Shown: positions 19,516-28,006 of the stretch, in pieces | How positions within the stretch are numbered: position 1 is the first letter of the stretch | How the letters are laid out: each line of letters begins with the position of its first letter | Assembly: GCA_003577275.1 (NCBI GenBank) | Contig: QEVO01000001.1 | Location: 496,001 to 560,000, forward strand | Length of the DNA stretch: 64,000 nt | DNA from: Pseudomonadota bacterium | GTDB taxonomy: Bacteria > Pseudomonadota > Alphaproteobacteria > Sphingomonadales > Govanellaceae | Direction of reading: 5' to 3' | Made by a program: the position numbers and the translations under genes | The notes under the pieces: model-generated | Seen by the model: only the letters and a program-made list of their open reading frames with translations | What the model was told of the DNA's origin: nothing | Database searches by the model: none

Positions 19516-20082
19516 ATGACAATAGACAACCGAACCATGAAAGCAGTTCTTGTCGCCTTGGCGCTGGCGCCGGCATTGGCCGGCAGCGCTCCGGGCAGCG
19601 ACCCAGTTTCCGCCTTAAAAGAGCATGATATTCGCCAAGCGATTGACATTTCCGCCGACCGCTTGGAAGTGCGCACCAAGGATAACGTGGCGGTGTTCGA
19701 GGGCCGGGTCGAGGCGGTGCAGGAGGATCTGAAGCTGCAGGCCGACCGCATCACCGTGCATTACCAGTTGCGCCGCGCCGAAACGCCCAACGATCGGCCG
19801 CCGGCCATCGCCCGCATCGACGCCACCGGCAATGTGCAGTTGTCCTCGCCCAGCGAGCGGGTGGCCGGCGACTGGGGCGTCTACGACATGGAGCAGAAAA
19901 TCGTCACCCTGGGCGGCTCGGTGATCCTGACCCGCGATGAAACCATGGTGCGCGGCGACCGGCTGCAAGTCAATTTGGAGACCGGCGTCACCCGGCTGGA
20001 GACGGCGGACGCGGGGGCCGGCGTCGGCGGCGAGCAGGGCCGTGTGCGCGGCCGTTTCGTGCCGGCGGAAAAGCAGCAATAG
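19516..20082 (+). CDS. lptA: LPS transport periplasmic protein LptA
   Basis: A 188-residue secreted protein with an N-terminal signal peptide (MKAVLVALALAPALAGSAPG, from an internal Met8) and an OstA/LptA domain (ISADRLEVRTKDNVAVFEGR through the GGSVILTRDET repeats). It polymerises into the periplasmic bridge that carries LPS to the outer membrane. Upstream AAGGGA supports the start at 19516; Met8 is an alternative. It sits between lptC and lptB in one operon. Confidence 0.93.
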   Translation: MTIDNRTMKAVLVALALAPALAGSAPGSDPVSALKEHDIRQAIDISADRLEVRTKDNVAVFEGRVEAVQEDLKLQADRITVHYQLRRAETPNDRPPAIARIDATGNVQLSSPSERVAGDWGVYDMEQKIVTLGGSVILTRDETMVRGDRLQVNLETGVTRLETADAGAGVGGEQGRVRGRFVPAEKQQ

Positions 20083-20134
20083 GGAAGGCCATTGGGGGGG
20101 ATCACACACTAAATTTTAAGGCATTACGCGTTCA

Positions 20135-20956
<822 letters not shown>

Positions 20957-20965
20957 GTAGAGGTC

Positions 20966-22474
20966 ATGGCGTTATCTCCAAGACTGGAGCTTAAGCATAC
21001 CCAGACGCTGGTGATGACGCCGCAACTGCAACAGGCGATCAAGCTGTTGCAGTACACCAATCTCGAACTGAACGATTTCGTGGTTCAGGAAGTGGAGCGC
21101 AATCCACTTCTGGAGTTCGGTGAGGAGGACGCACCGATCGCCAACGAAGGCGAGGCCCCGCCGCCGCCGGATGCCGAGGGGGCGGCCACCGCCAGCGATA
21201 TTATGCTCAACGATGGCGCGCCACAGGCCAGCGAGGCGCTCGATACCGACTTTGAGAACGTTTACAACAACGACGCCGCGACGGATCGGACCGAAAGCGG
21301 ACTGGGCTCGGGCCTGAACGGCGGCAGCGGCGGTCGCACGGATTTCAGCGATTCCACCCTCGACTTTCAGGACAATCTGACGGCTGAGACAACGCTCAAG
21401 GATCATTTGGAAAGCCAGCTTGGGCTGGCCGGGTTCGCGCCGCCCGAGGAGATGATCGCCCATTTCCTCATCGATCTGGTGGATGAAGCCGGTTATATCC
21501 GCGAGAATTTGCAGGGCGTGGCCGAAAAGCTCGACTGCGAGGTTCAGGAGGTGGAGGCGGTGCTGGCCCGCTTGCAGGAATTCGAGCCGGCCGGCGTGTT
21601 CGCCCGCAGCCTGCAGGAATGCCTGGCGCTGCAACTGAAGGACCGCAACCGTTACGATCCGGCCATGGCGGCGCTCCTTGGCAACCTTGATCTGGTGGCG
21701 CGCCGGGATATGATGGCGCTGAAGCGGCTGTGCGGCGTCGACGGCGATGACTTGGCCGACATGATCGGGGAGCTAAAGGCGCTCAACCCCAAGCCCGGCC
21801 TCGCCTTTTCCAGCGAAACGGTGCAGGTGGTGGCGCCTGATGTGTTTGTCCGCCGCGCCGCCAAGGGCAAATGGCAGGTGGAGCTTAACAACGATACTCT
21901 GCCCAAGGTGCTTCTCAATGCCCGTTACTACGCCGAGGTTGCCGGCCGGGCCCAAAGCAAAGAAGAAAAAGCCTTTATTTCCGAGTGCTTAAGTTCCGCC
22001 AACTGGCTCGTCAAAGCGCTCGATCAGCGGGCGCGCACGATTTTGAAGGTGGCGAGCGAGATCGTGCGCCAGCAGGAGGGCTTCTTCCTCTATGGGGTGA
22101 AGCATCTCAGGCCCTTGAATTTAAAGACCATTGCGGACGCCATTGCGATGCATGAAAGCACCGTCAGCCGGGTCACCACCAACAAGTACCTGGCCTGCGA
22201 CCGTGGCCTGTTTGAGCTGAAGTACTTCTTTACCTCAGCCATCCCGGCATCCGGCGACGGCGAGGCCCATTCGGCGGAAGCGGTTAAGGAACGCATTAAG
22301 GAATTAATAGATGCGGAGAAGCCAGACGGTATTCTGTCCGATGACAAACTGGTCGAAATCCTGCGCGGACAGGAAATCGACATCGCCCGCCGCACCGTGG
22401 CCAAGTATCGGGAAGCACTGAAGATTCCCTCTTCGGTGCAGCGCCGGCGGCTGAAATCCGTAAGCCTTCAGTGA
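20966..22474 (+). CDS. rpoN: RNA polymerase sigma-54 factor
   Basis: A 502-residue sigma-54 that recognises GG/GC (-24/-12) promoters and needs enhancer-binding ATPases. The Gln/Leu-rich activator-interacting region I is at the N-terminus (LELKHTQTLVMTPQLQQAIK). An acidic, Gly/Ser-rich spacer follows (about 50-135). The core-binding and helix-turn-helix regions occupy the middle, and the RpoN box ARRTVAKYRE is close to the C-terminus. It is followed by hpf and ptsN, whose products are often linked functionally to nitrogen control. Confidence 0.97.
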   Translation: MALSPRLELKHTQTLVMTPQLQQAIKLLQYTNLELNDFVVQEVERNPLLEFGEEDAPIANEGEAPPPPDAEGAATASDIMLNDGAPQASEALDTDFENVYNNDAATDRTESGLGSGLNGGSGGRTDFSDSTLDFQDNLTAETTLKDHLESQLGLAGFAPPEEMIAHFLIDLVDEAGYIRENLQGVAEKLDCEVQEVEAVLARLQEFEPAGVFARSLQECLALQLKDRNRYDPAMAALLGNLDLVARRDMMALKRLCGVDGDDLADMIGELKALNPKPGLAFSSETVQVVAPDVFVRRAAKGKWQVELNNDTLPKVLLNARYYAEVAGRAQSKEEKAFISECLSSANWLVKALDQRARTILKVASEIVRQQEGFFLYGVKHLRPLNLKTIADAIAMHESTVSRVTTNKYLACDRGLFELKYFFTSAIPASGDGEAHSAEAVKERIKELIDAEKPDGILSDDKLVEILRGQEIDIARRTVAKYREALKIPSSVQRRRLKSVSLQ

Positions 22475-22517
22475 AGGTTGCCCCTGCCGGCGGCGGCCAG
22501 ATGTGCTATGGTGAAGG

Positions 22518-22546
22518 TTGACAGAGTGTAGGCCGCCCTCTATCTT
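22518..22546 (+). promoter_or_regulatory. Sigma-70-type promoter for hpf-ptsN
   Basis: TTGACA (22518-22523), 17 bp, TATCTT (22541-22546), about 70 bp upstream of the hpf start. This gives hpf and ptsN a promoter separate from read-through of rpoN. Confidence 0.55.
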
Positions 22547-22614
22547 GCGCGGCCTTATAAAACCCATCTTGCGCTGGGGCAGACTACCACCTTCTTGGGG
22601 ATGTTGATCTTAAC

Positions 22615-23208
22615 ATGAAAGTCGTCGTAAACGGCCATCAGATCAGTGTGGGGGACGCGCTGCGCTTTCACGTTGATGAAAATCTGAAAACTGTCGTTGG
22701 TAAGTACTTTACCAACAGCATCGAAGCGACGGTGACCTTCTCCAAGGAGGGCGCGTTCCATCGCGCCGATTGCACGGTGCATATCGGTAAGGATCTGTTC
22801 CTGCACGCCCGCGCCGACGACGCCGACATCTACGCGGCGTTCAACCAGGCGGTGGAGCGGCTGGACAAACGGCTCCGGCGGTATAAGAACCGACTCAAGG
22901 ATCATCACAAACGCCGGCTGGATAGCGCGGCAGACGCCTGGCGGGTTTCCTATTCGGTCATTCCGGCGGCGGAAGATCTGCCGGAGGAAGCTCATGGCGA
23001 TATGAACGGCGGGCCGGTCACCGTGGCGGAATCGACCACACAAATCCCGCGGCTGACGGTCAGTGACGCGGTGATGCAGCTTGACTTGGCGGACAATCCG
23101 GTGTTGGTGTTTCGCAACAGCGCGCATGATGAGATTAACGTGGTCTATCGGCGCAAGGATGGGAATATCGGCTGGATCGATCCCGCCAAACGCAGCAAGG
23201 AAGCTTGA
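22615..23208 (+). CDS. hpf: Long-form ribosome hibernation promoting factor
   Basis: A 197-residue long HPF. The N-terminal S30AE/YfiA domain (1-105) binds the 30S decoding channel. The C-terminal domain (about 135-195, VSDAVMQLDLADNPVLVFRN) dimerises to form 100S ribosomes in stationary phase. The two-domain form is normal for Alphaproteobacteria. The stop lies six bases before the ptsN ATG, so translation is probably coupled. Confidence 0.95.
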   Translation: MKVVVNGHQISVGDALRFHVDENLKTVVGKYFTNSIEATVTFSKEGAFHRADCTVHIGKDLFLHARADDADIYAAFNQAVERLDKRLRRYKNRLKDHHKRRLDSAADAWRVSYSVIPAAEDLPEEAHGDMNGGPVTVAESTTQIPRLTVSDAVMQLDLADNPVLVFRNSAHDEINVVYRRKDGNIGWIDPAKRSKEA

Positions 23209-23213
23209 TCGGT

Positions 23214-23678
23214 ATGGAGATCGCTGACCTCGTCAGCCTGAACGCCGTCATTCCTAAACTTAAAGCTTCAAGCAAGAAGCAGGCGCTTCAGGAATTATCG
23301 TCGCACGCCGCGAAATTCGTGGGCCATCCGGCGCACCAGATTTTTGACGTGCTGCGCGGCCGCGAGCAGCTCGGCACCACCGGCATCGGCCAGGGGGTGG
23401 CCATTCCGCACGGCAAAATCGCCGGCCTTGACAGAATCTACGGGTTTTTTGCCCGGCTGGCGGCGCCCATCGATTTTGAATCCCTCGACGGTCAACCGGT
23501 AGACTTGATTTTCATGCTGCTGGCGCCCGAAACCGCCGGCGCCGATCATCTGAAGGCGTTGGCCCGGGTCTCCCGCCTGCTGCGCGACCAGCGGGTGTGC
23601 GACAAGATCCGCGGCTCCAATAACGCCGATGCGATCTATGCCTTGCTGACGGAATCTCCCGCTTCCCACGCCGCCTGA
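23214..23678 (+). CDS. ptsN: PTS IIA-like nitrogen regulatory protein
   Basis: A 154-residue EIIA-Ntr of the PTS-Ntr phosphorelay, which reports nitrogen and potassium status by its phosphorylation state. GVAIPHGK carries the phosphorylated His66. The ATG at 23214 is placed 11 bases after AAGGA; a TTG overlapping the hpf stop is too close to the same site. It is the last gene of the rpoN block. Confidence 0.95.
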   Translation: MEIADLVSLNAVIPKLKASSKKQALQELSSHAAKFVGHPAHQIFDVLRGREQLGTTGIGQGVAIPHGKIAGLDRIYGFFARLAAPIDFESLDGQPVDLIFMLLAPETAGADHLKALARVSRLLRDQRVCDKIRGSNNADAIYALLTESPASHAA

Positions 23679-23692
23679 CAGGCGCTTAGCGC

Positions 23693-23911
23693 CTAGTGCA
23701 GCCAGGTGGGGTGCATGTTATTTTCCATGGATATCGCCACCGCGGTTTCGAAACTATCGAAGATCGCCAACTCGCGACCGCTGGCGGCGTGAACGGCAAA
23801 CCCGGTCGTGCCGTGATGCAGGATCGGTTTGATGTAGACAACGTCGTTCTCACCCAACTGGGCGAACATTTCCGGCGTCATCCGTTTCAGGTCATGCTGT
23901 AAGATTGCCAT
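23693..23911 (-). CDS. DUF1150 family small protein
   Basis: A 72-residue protein of the alphaproteobacterial DUF1150 family. The fold markers are LGENDVVYIKPI, GFAVHAASGRELAIFDS and a C-terminal HPTWLH. The second Met (23911) is the better start because GGAG lies seven bases upstream; the first ATG is only one base from it. The family is often found beside small heat-shock proteins; none is here. It converges on ptsN with a 14-bp gap. Function unknown. Confidence 0.82.
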   Translation of the reverse strand: MAILQHDLKRMTPEMFAQLGENDVVYIKPILHHGTTGFAVHAASGRELAIFDSFETAVAISMENNMHPTWLH

Positions 23912-23917
23912 CACCAT

Positions 23918-24166
23918 ACTCCACTCGACATCTTAAATAGCAAGACGACTGACGTCCCCAGACGTGCCATCTTCAACCTGCGATGTCGGCGGTTATTCCC
24001 TGCGGGAGGGGCAATCCGGGTCGGATCGCGGCAGAGTTTGGAACGTCATCTCCTCGCAACGAGCAAGCCTGACATCGCGTCCAGCCGGGGCCCTTTTTGG
24101 CGCCTCGCCCAGACTTACCGTCCTTTCGGACCGGCACTTCATAGGTGGGGTGGCGGCCCCCAGACG
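23918..24166 (-). ncRNA. Possible structured RNA in a 249-bp gap (unassigned)
   Basis: No convincing gene fills this gap. Read on the minus strand it has several compact hairpins: GTCC-GAAA-GGAC with a GNRA loop (around 24113-24124), CTCG-TTG-CGAG (around 24052-24062), and GACGTC copies at both ends that could close the molecule. A 65-codon opening exists but has no family-like features. The RNA reading is a guess from base-pairing by eye; it is not a recognised SRP, RNase P, tmRNA or E. coli-type 6S RNA. Confidence 0.25.
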
Positions 24167-25576
24167 TCAAGAGAGCGGAGCCTTAGGCTCTGCGGATGCT
24201 GATGCGGGTAGCTGGCCCTCATTGCTTTCCGGCGGCCGCACCCAGCATTCGGCGCCGCGTTCCTTCAGCGTGGCGCACAAAGCCTCCGCTTCGGCGCGGT
24301 CGGTCAACGGTCCGGCGTTCAAGCGGTAGTAGAAGCCGCGGGGGTCCTGCTGGCGCGCGCCGAAATCGATCTCGGTGCGGCGCGGCGGCAGGTGGCCGAT
24401 GACGTCCGCATTGCGGGTTTTCAGGGTTTCCCACCCGGCCTTTAGCTGGCTGGCCTTGCGGTAGGCGGCGAGCTGCAGCGCCCAGCCTTGGCGGGCGTCA
24501 AGGAGCGGGATGTCGCTCAAGTCGGCGTCAGCCTGAGCTATCGGCGCGCCGGTGGATACGGGTTCGGCGGCAGGCTCGGGAGCTGGCTCCGGGGTCGGCT
24601 CGGGGGCCGCTGCGACGGCGACTTCCGGCGCTGCCGGCGGCGCGCCGACCACCGCCACGGCCGCCAGTCGCTGGCCTTGACCGTCGGCGAAGCGTTCATA
24701 GCCGGGGGCGTTCAGGTCGCGTTGCGGGAATTTGCCGCCGTTCATCAGGGCATAAAGCCGGGTCTGCGGCGGCAGGCTGCTTAAGGTGGTGAAGAAAGCC
24801 ATCTGATGCGCCGTCCGTTCGGCATCGAGGTCAACCGCCAGCAGGCTCGTTGACTTTGCCTGATCGCCCGCCAGGGCATAGGCCAGGGCGAGATTTTGCC
24901 GCACCGCGGCCCCGCCGCCCTCATCGCGCACGATGGCCTCTAGGACGGCGATGCCGTCCTCGGGCGCGCCATGGAGGGCCAGCGACAGGCCGTAATTGTT
25001 GCGCAGGCGCACATCGCCATCGCTGTCCAAGGCGCGGCGGTAGACCGCGATGGCGTCCTCATGTCGGCCTAAAAGATCGGCGCAGAGCGCCTTGCCGCGC
25101 AGCGCCTCAGGATGGGTTGGCGACAGGGCAAGGGCGGCGTCGAGGACGGAATCGGCCGCCTCCGGTTGGCCGAGCGCCAGCAGCGCCATGCCTAGGCCGG
25201 CATGGGCGTCGGCGCTGTCGTCATCGGCACCCGCCGCCTGACGGAAGGCGGCCTCGGCCTCGACATACTGACCGAGCGCCGTCAGCGACCGACCAAGGCC
25301 GATGAGCGGCTCGGCATCGCCCGAATCCTTGGCGTGAGCGGCGCGGAAGAGCGGCAGCGCCGCCGTGTGTTCGCCGCGCGCCGCCATGCCTTCGGCCAGC
25401 GCCAAAAGGCTGCCGGATTGGCCGGCGGCGGTGGTCTTGGCGCTGGTCACTGCCGGCGAGGTGTGGCTGCAGGCGGCAACCGACAGCACGAGGAGCGCCG
25501 CAGCCGCCGTCATGGCAAGACTGCCGGAGCGGGGAACGATCAAGGGGAATAAGCCGCGTCGCATCGGATTGGTCAT
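24167..25576 (-). CDS. TPR lipoprotein with C-terminal SPOR domain (TadD-like)
   Basis: A 469-residue exported protein. The N-terminus is a lipoprotein signal (hydrophobic stretch then lipobox SVAAC). About eight tetratricopeptide-like repeats (roughly 50-260, for example AGLGMALLALGQPEAADSVL) resemble the Flp pilus assembly lipoprotein TadD. A Pro/Glu/Ala linker (about 320-355) leads to a SPOR domain (WALQLAAYRKASQLKAGW to the end) that binds denuded peptidoglycan. A TPR-plus-SPOR arrangement suggests an envelope scaffold near division septa or polar machines. It is not beside the tad genes at 62860-64000. Exact role unknown. Confidence 0.85.
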   Translation of the reverse strand: MTNPMRRGLFPLIVPRSGSLAMTAAAALLVLSVAACSHTSPAVTSAKTTAAGQSGSLLALAEGMAARGEHTAALPLFRAAHAKDSGDAEPLIGLGRSLTALGQYVEAEAAFRQAAGADDDSADAHAGLGMALLALGQPEAADSVLDAALALSPTHPEALRGKALCADLLGRHEDAIAVYRRALDSDGDVRLRNNYGLSLALHGAPEDGIAVLEAIVRDEGGGAAVRQNLALAYALAGDQAKSTSLLAVDLDAERTAHQMAFFTTLSSLPPQTRLYALMNGGKFPQRDLNAPGYERFADGQGQRLAAVAVVGAPPAAPEVAVAAAPEPTPEPAPEPAAEPVSTGAPIAQADADLSDIPLLDARQGWALQLAAYRKASQLKAGWETLKTRNADVIGHLPPRRTEIDFGARQQDPRGFYYRLNAGPLTDRAEAEALCATLKERGAECWVRPPESNEGQLPASASAEPKAPLS

Positions 25577-25697
25577 GGTTCGGCGGTCCGTGTTGGCGTC
25601 AAAACTATCAAGCTCCCGTCACGGGGCCTACCCTAATGACGGTAGCGGAGAAGTCTTTCGATCCTCTTAAGGATAGGTAAAAAGCCGCCTTTTTCCG

Positions 25698-26156
25698 TCA
25701 GCACTTGCCGCCCGGTTGGTGCAGGCAGTCGCAATGGCGCATGTTGCCATCGTAACTGTGACGTTCCAGGTATTCATCCAGGGCCTGGGTTAGGATGTCT
25801 TGACTGCTGCGCTTTGAATGCGCTGAAAATACCCGCAGCCGCAAATGGCGCTCCTCGTCGAGGCGCAGCGTCAGGGCCGCTCGATTGCCGCCGACATCGG
25901 TAGGCCCAGCCGCCCGACCGCCAAAGTCACGCGATTTTCCGCCGTTATTTTTGGCTGCCTTGACCTCGGCCGCCGGCGGCGGCGCGAAGCGTGGACGAGC
26001 CGCGCTAGCCTCGGCAAGCTGCGTCAGGTCATGGCGCGGCGTCTCCCCCTCCGTGGCTTCGGCAAAGGGGTAGTAGATGGGAGATGCCGTCTGGGCGGGG
26101 GCCGCCTGGCCCTTTCGCGCCAAAAGAGCGCCGGTTAATCTTGCGGGTCGTTTCAT
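25698..26156 (-). CDS. Ribbon-helix-helix protein, partner of ParA-like ATPase
   Basis: A 152-residue protein with a Pro/Ala-rich N-terminal half and a C-terminal ribbon-helix-helix-like segment (ALTLRLDEERHLRLRVFSAH then SSQDILTQALDEYLE), like the DNA-binding partners of partition ATPases. The extreme C-terminus is Cys/His-rich (MRHCDCLHQPGGKC). The ATG at 26156 has GGAGG ten bases upstream; a GTG at 26177 overlaps the ATPase stop but lacks a site. It follows the ParA-like gene by 17 bp. Likely role: DNA- or cargo-binding adaptor and autoregulator of the pair (inference). Confidence 0.72.
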   Translation of the reverse strand: MKRPARLTGALLARKGQAAPAQTASPIYYPFAEATEGETPRHDLTQLAEASAARPRFAPPPAAEVKAAKNNGGKSRDFGGRAAGPTDVGGNRAALTLRLDEERHLRLRVFSAHSKRSSQDILTQALDEYLERHSYDGNMRHCDCLHQPGGKC

Positions 26157-26173
26157 GGATATTGAGCCTCCGA

Positions 26174-26890
26174 TCACGATGCGTTGATCTGGCGGCGGCC
26201 AAATCCCGCCGGCCGGACAAAGGCTTCGCGTCGCAAGCTAGCGTTGGATTGAAAAACAGTGCGCCGGAAATTCTTTTCGAGCCGGTCGCTAAGATAGGTC
26301 CACAGATTGAAGATTTCCTTGGCCGAATTGCCGTTAGGGGCCAGTTCGACGACGGTGCGCCCGTCGATCATGCTGGAGGCGAAATCCGTGCGATGATGAA
26401 TGGTGACGGGGGCGACCGTGCCATGCTGGGAGAGGGCAACGGCGGCATCGGCGGTAATGCGGGCGCGCGGCGTCGCGCCATTGACCACGAACACCACCGG
26501 TTTGCCGGCGCGCTCCGCCAGCTCCACGGTGGCGCCGGCGGCGCGCAGATCGTGGGGGCTCGGCCGGGTGGGGATGACCACCAAGTCAGCGATGGCGATC
26601 ACGCTTTGGATCGCCGTGGTGATCGCCGGCGGGGTGTCGATGATGGCGAGCTTAAAGCCCTGCGCGCGCAGGTTATCAAGATCGATCAGCAGCCGGGCAA
26701 TGGTGGTGTGGGCAAACGCCGGCGCTTGCTCATGGCGGGCGTTCCACCATTCCGACAGGCTGCCTTGGGGATCTGTATCGACCAAGACCACCGGTCCGGC
26801 CCCGGCGCGTTCCGCCTGAACGGCCAAATGTCCGCTAAGCGTCGTCTTGCCGGACCCGCCCTTTTGCGAAGCCATAGCGACTACTTGCAT
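26174..26890 (-). CDS. ParA/MinD-like ATPase (orphan)
   Basis: A 238-residue deviant Walker A ATPase (MASQKGGSGKTTLSGHLA), with Asp in VDTDPQGS and the Walker B-like LAIIDTPPA. Such proteins form gradients on the nucleoid to position DNA or protein cargo. The start is Met at 26890 (MQVVAMASQKGG). No parB, parS, gidAB or replication gene is near, so this is not the chromosomal parABS locus. It forms an operon with the ribbon-helix-helix gene downstream, as in plasmid ParA/ParG-type or cargo-positioning systems. Confidence 0.88.
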   Translation of the reverse strand: MQVVAMASQKGGSGKTTLSGHLAVQAERAGAGPVVLVDTDPQGSLSEWWNARHEQAPAFAHTTIARLLIDLDNLRAQGFKLAIIDTPPAITTAIQSVIAIADLVVIPTRPSPHDLRAAGATVELAERAGKPVVFVVNGATPRARITADAAVALSQHGTVAPVTIHHRTDFASSMIDGRTVVELAPNGNSAKEIFNLWTYLSDRLEKNFRRTVFQSNASLRREAFVRPAGFGRRQINAS

Positions 26891-26947
26891 TATCCCAACC
26901 CTAGTTTGCGCCGCCAATCGAGGCTGGCGCGGATCATGCGCGTCAGA

Positions 26948-26979
26948 ACGTTAAAATAATCGTCGAGACGTTAATAATC
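26948..26979 (-). promoter_or_regulatory. Tandem repeats upstream of the ParA-like gene
   Basis: ACGTTAAAATAATC (26948-26961) and ACGTTAATAATC (26968-26979) lie 20 bp apart, 60-90 bp upstream of the ATPase start. Ribbon-helix-helix partners of partition ATPases commonly bind direct repeats at their own promoter, so an autoregulatory site is plausible. Confidence 0.4.
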
Positions 26980-27115
26980 TGTAAAACCGGTTGGCCCTAT
27001 CGTAACTTTTAGGTCCAGTATTTTCATTATCTTGGCGCACCAGGCAGGCGTTGGCCTTGGCATTGTTAACCATAAATGCAATTCTAAAACTCCCTGGTTG
27101 GAGGGCTTTTTCGTC

Positions 27116-28006
27116 ATGATCCGGGCGCGACGGACGGCCGTGTTGGCGCTGGTTTCCCTGTGCCTCCTGACTGCCGGCGCAGCGGCCGGCATTCGCGAGG
27201 GCGCAGACGCTTACGGCCGCGGCGATTATGCAACGGCGCTCAAAGAGTGGTTGCCGGCGGCGGAACAGGGGGACGCCAACGCCCTTTTCAACTTGGGTCA
27301 GCTCTACCGCCTGGGCCAGGGCGTGCCCAAAGATGTTCAAAAAGCGGAAGATTATTATCGACGCTCTGCCGAAAAAGGGCATATCGGCGCGCAAGGCAAC
27401 CTCGGCACGCTCTATTATTTCGCCGTGCCCAATGCGCCGCGGGTTGATGATGCCTTGAAATGGTGGCAACGCGCCGCTACCAAGGGCGATGCGCGCTCGC
27501 AATACATGCTGGGCGTGGTGTTCTACAACGGCAAGGACGTGCCGCGCGATCCGGTGCGCGCCTACGGCTGGATGCGGTTGGCCGTCGCCGCCGGCCTGGC
27601 GGAAGCGGTGGCGGCGGAAAAGGTGCTGATCAGCAACCTCTCTGTGAGCGAACTGGCCGCCGGCGCGGCCCTGTCGCAGACTTTGCTGTCCGGCGGCGCG
27701 GCGGCAAGCCCACAACCCAAGGCCGCGCCCAGCCCGCCCCCGGCTGCGCCAGTAGGTGGCGGCTTCTTCGTCCAGGTGGGGGCTGTGGCCGATCCCGGCC
27801 AGGCGCAAGCGATGATCGACAATCTCGCTACGGCGCAGCCGGCGTTGGCCGGGCTTGCCAGCCGCAGCGAGGAGGTGACGACCGCTGCCGGGCAACGGCT
27901 TTATCGGGTGCAATTCGGCCCGCTGCAGAGCCGGGCGGCGGCGCAAAAAGTTTGCAACGAGCTTAAGGCTGCGGATAGGGATTGTTTCGTGACGCCAGCT
28001 CGCTGA
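27116..28006 (+). CDS. SEL1-repeat protein with SPOR domain
   Basis: A 296-residue exported protein: signal peptide (LVSLCLLTAGAAA), SEL1-type repeats from about 30 to 165 (NALFNLGQLYRLGQGVPKD, AQGNLGTLYYFA, SQYMLGVVFYNGKDVPRD), a Pro-rich linker, and a C-terminal SPOR domain (GGFFVQVGAVADPGQAQAM to FVTPAR). The ATG at 27116 has GGAGG upstream. It resembles polar or septal peptidoglycan-binding scaffolds. Its 3' end overlaps the convergent pabBC gene by 44 bp. Confidence 0.88.
   Translation: MIRARRTAVLALVSLCLLTAGAAAGIREGADAYGRGDYATALKEWLPAAEQGDANALFNLGQLYRLGQGVPKDVQKAEDYYRRSAEKGHIGAQGNLGTLYYFAVPNAPRVDDALKWWQRAATKGDARSQYMLGVVFYNGKDVPRDPVRAYGWMRLAVAAGLAEAVAAEKVLISNLSVSELAAGAALSQTLLSGGAAASPQPKAAPSPPPAAPVGGGFFVQVGAVADPGQAQAMIDNLATAQPALAGLASRSEEVTTAAGQRLYRVQFGPLQSRAAAQKVCNELKAADRDCFVTPAR

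Noticed and set aside
20966-22474. Search for sigma-54 (-24/-12) promoters near rpoN and elsewhere
   Set aside because: No clear TGGCAC-N5-TTGCA match was found by eye in the intergenic regions.
23973-24170. 65-codon minus-strand frame in the 249-bp gap
   Set aside because: TTG start with no ribosome-binding site; composition does not look like a conserved protein. The base-pairing pattern is at least as notable.
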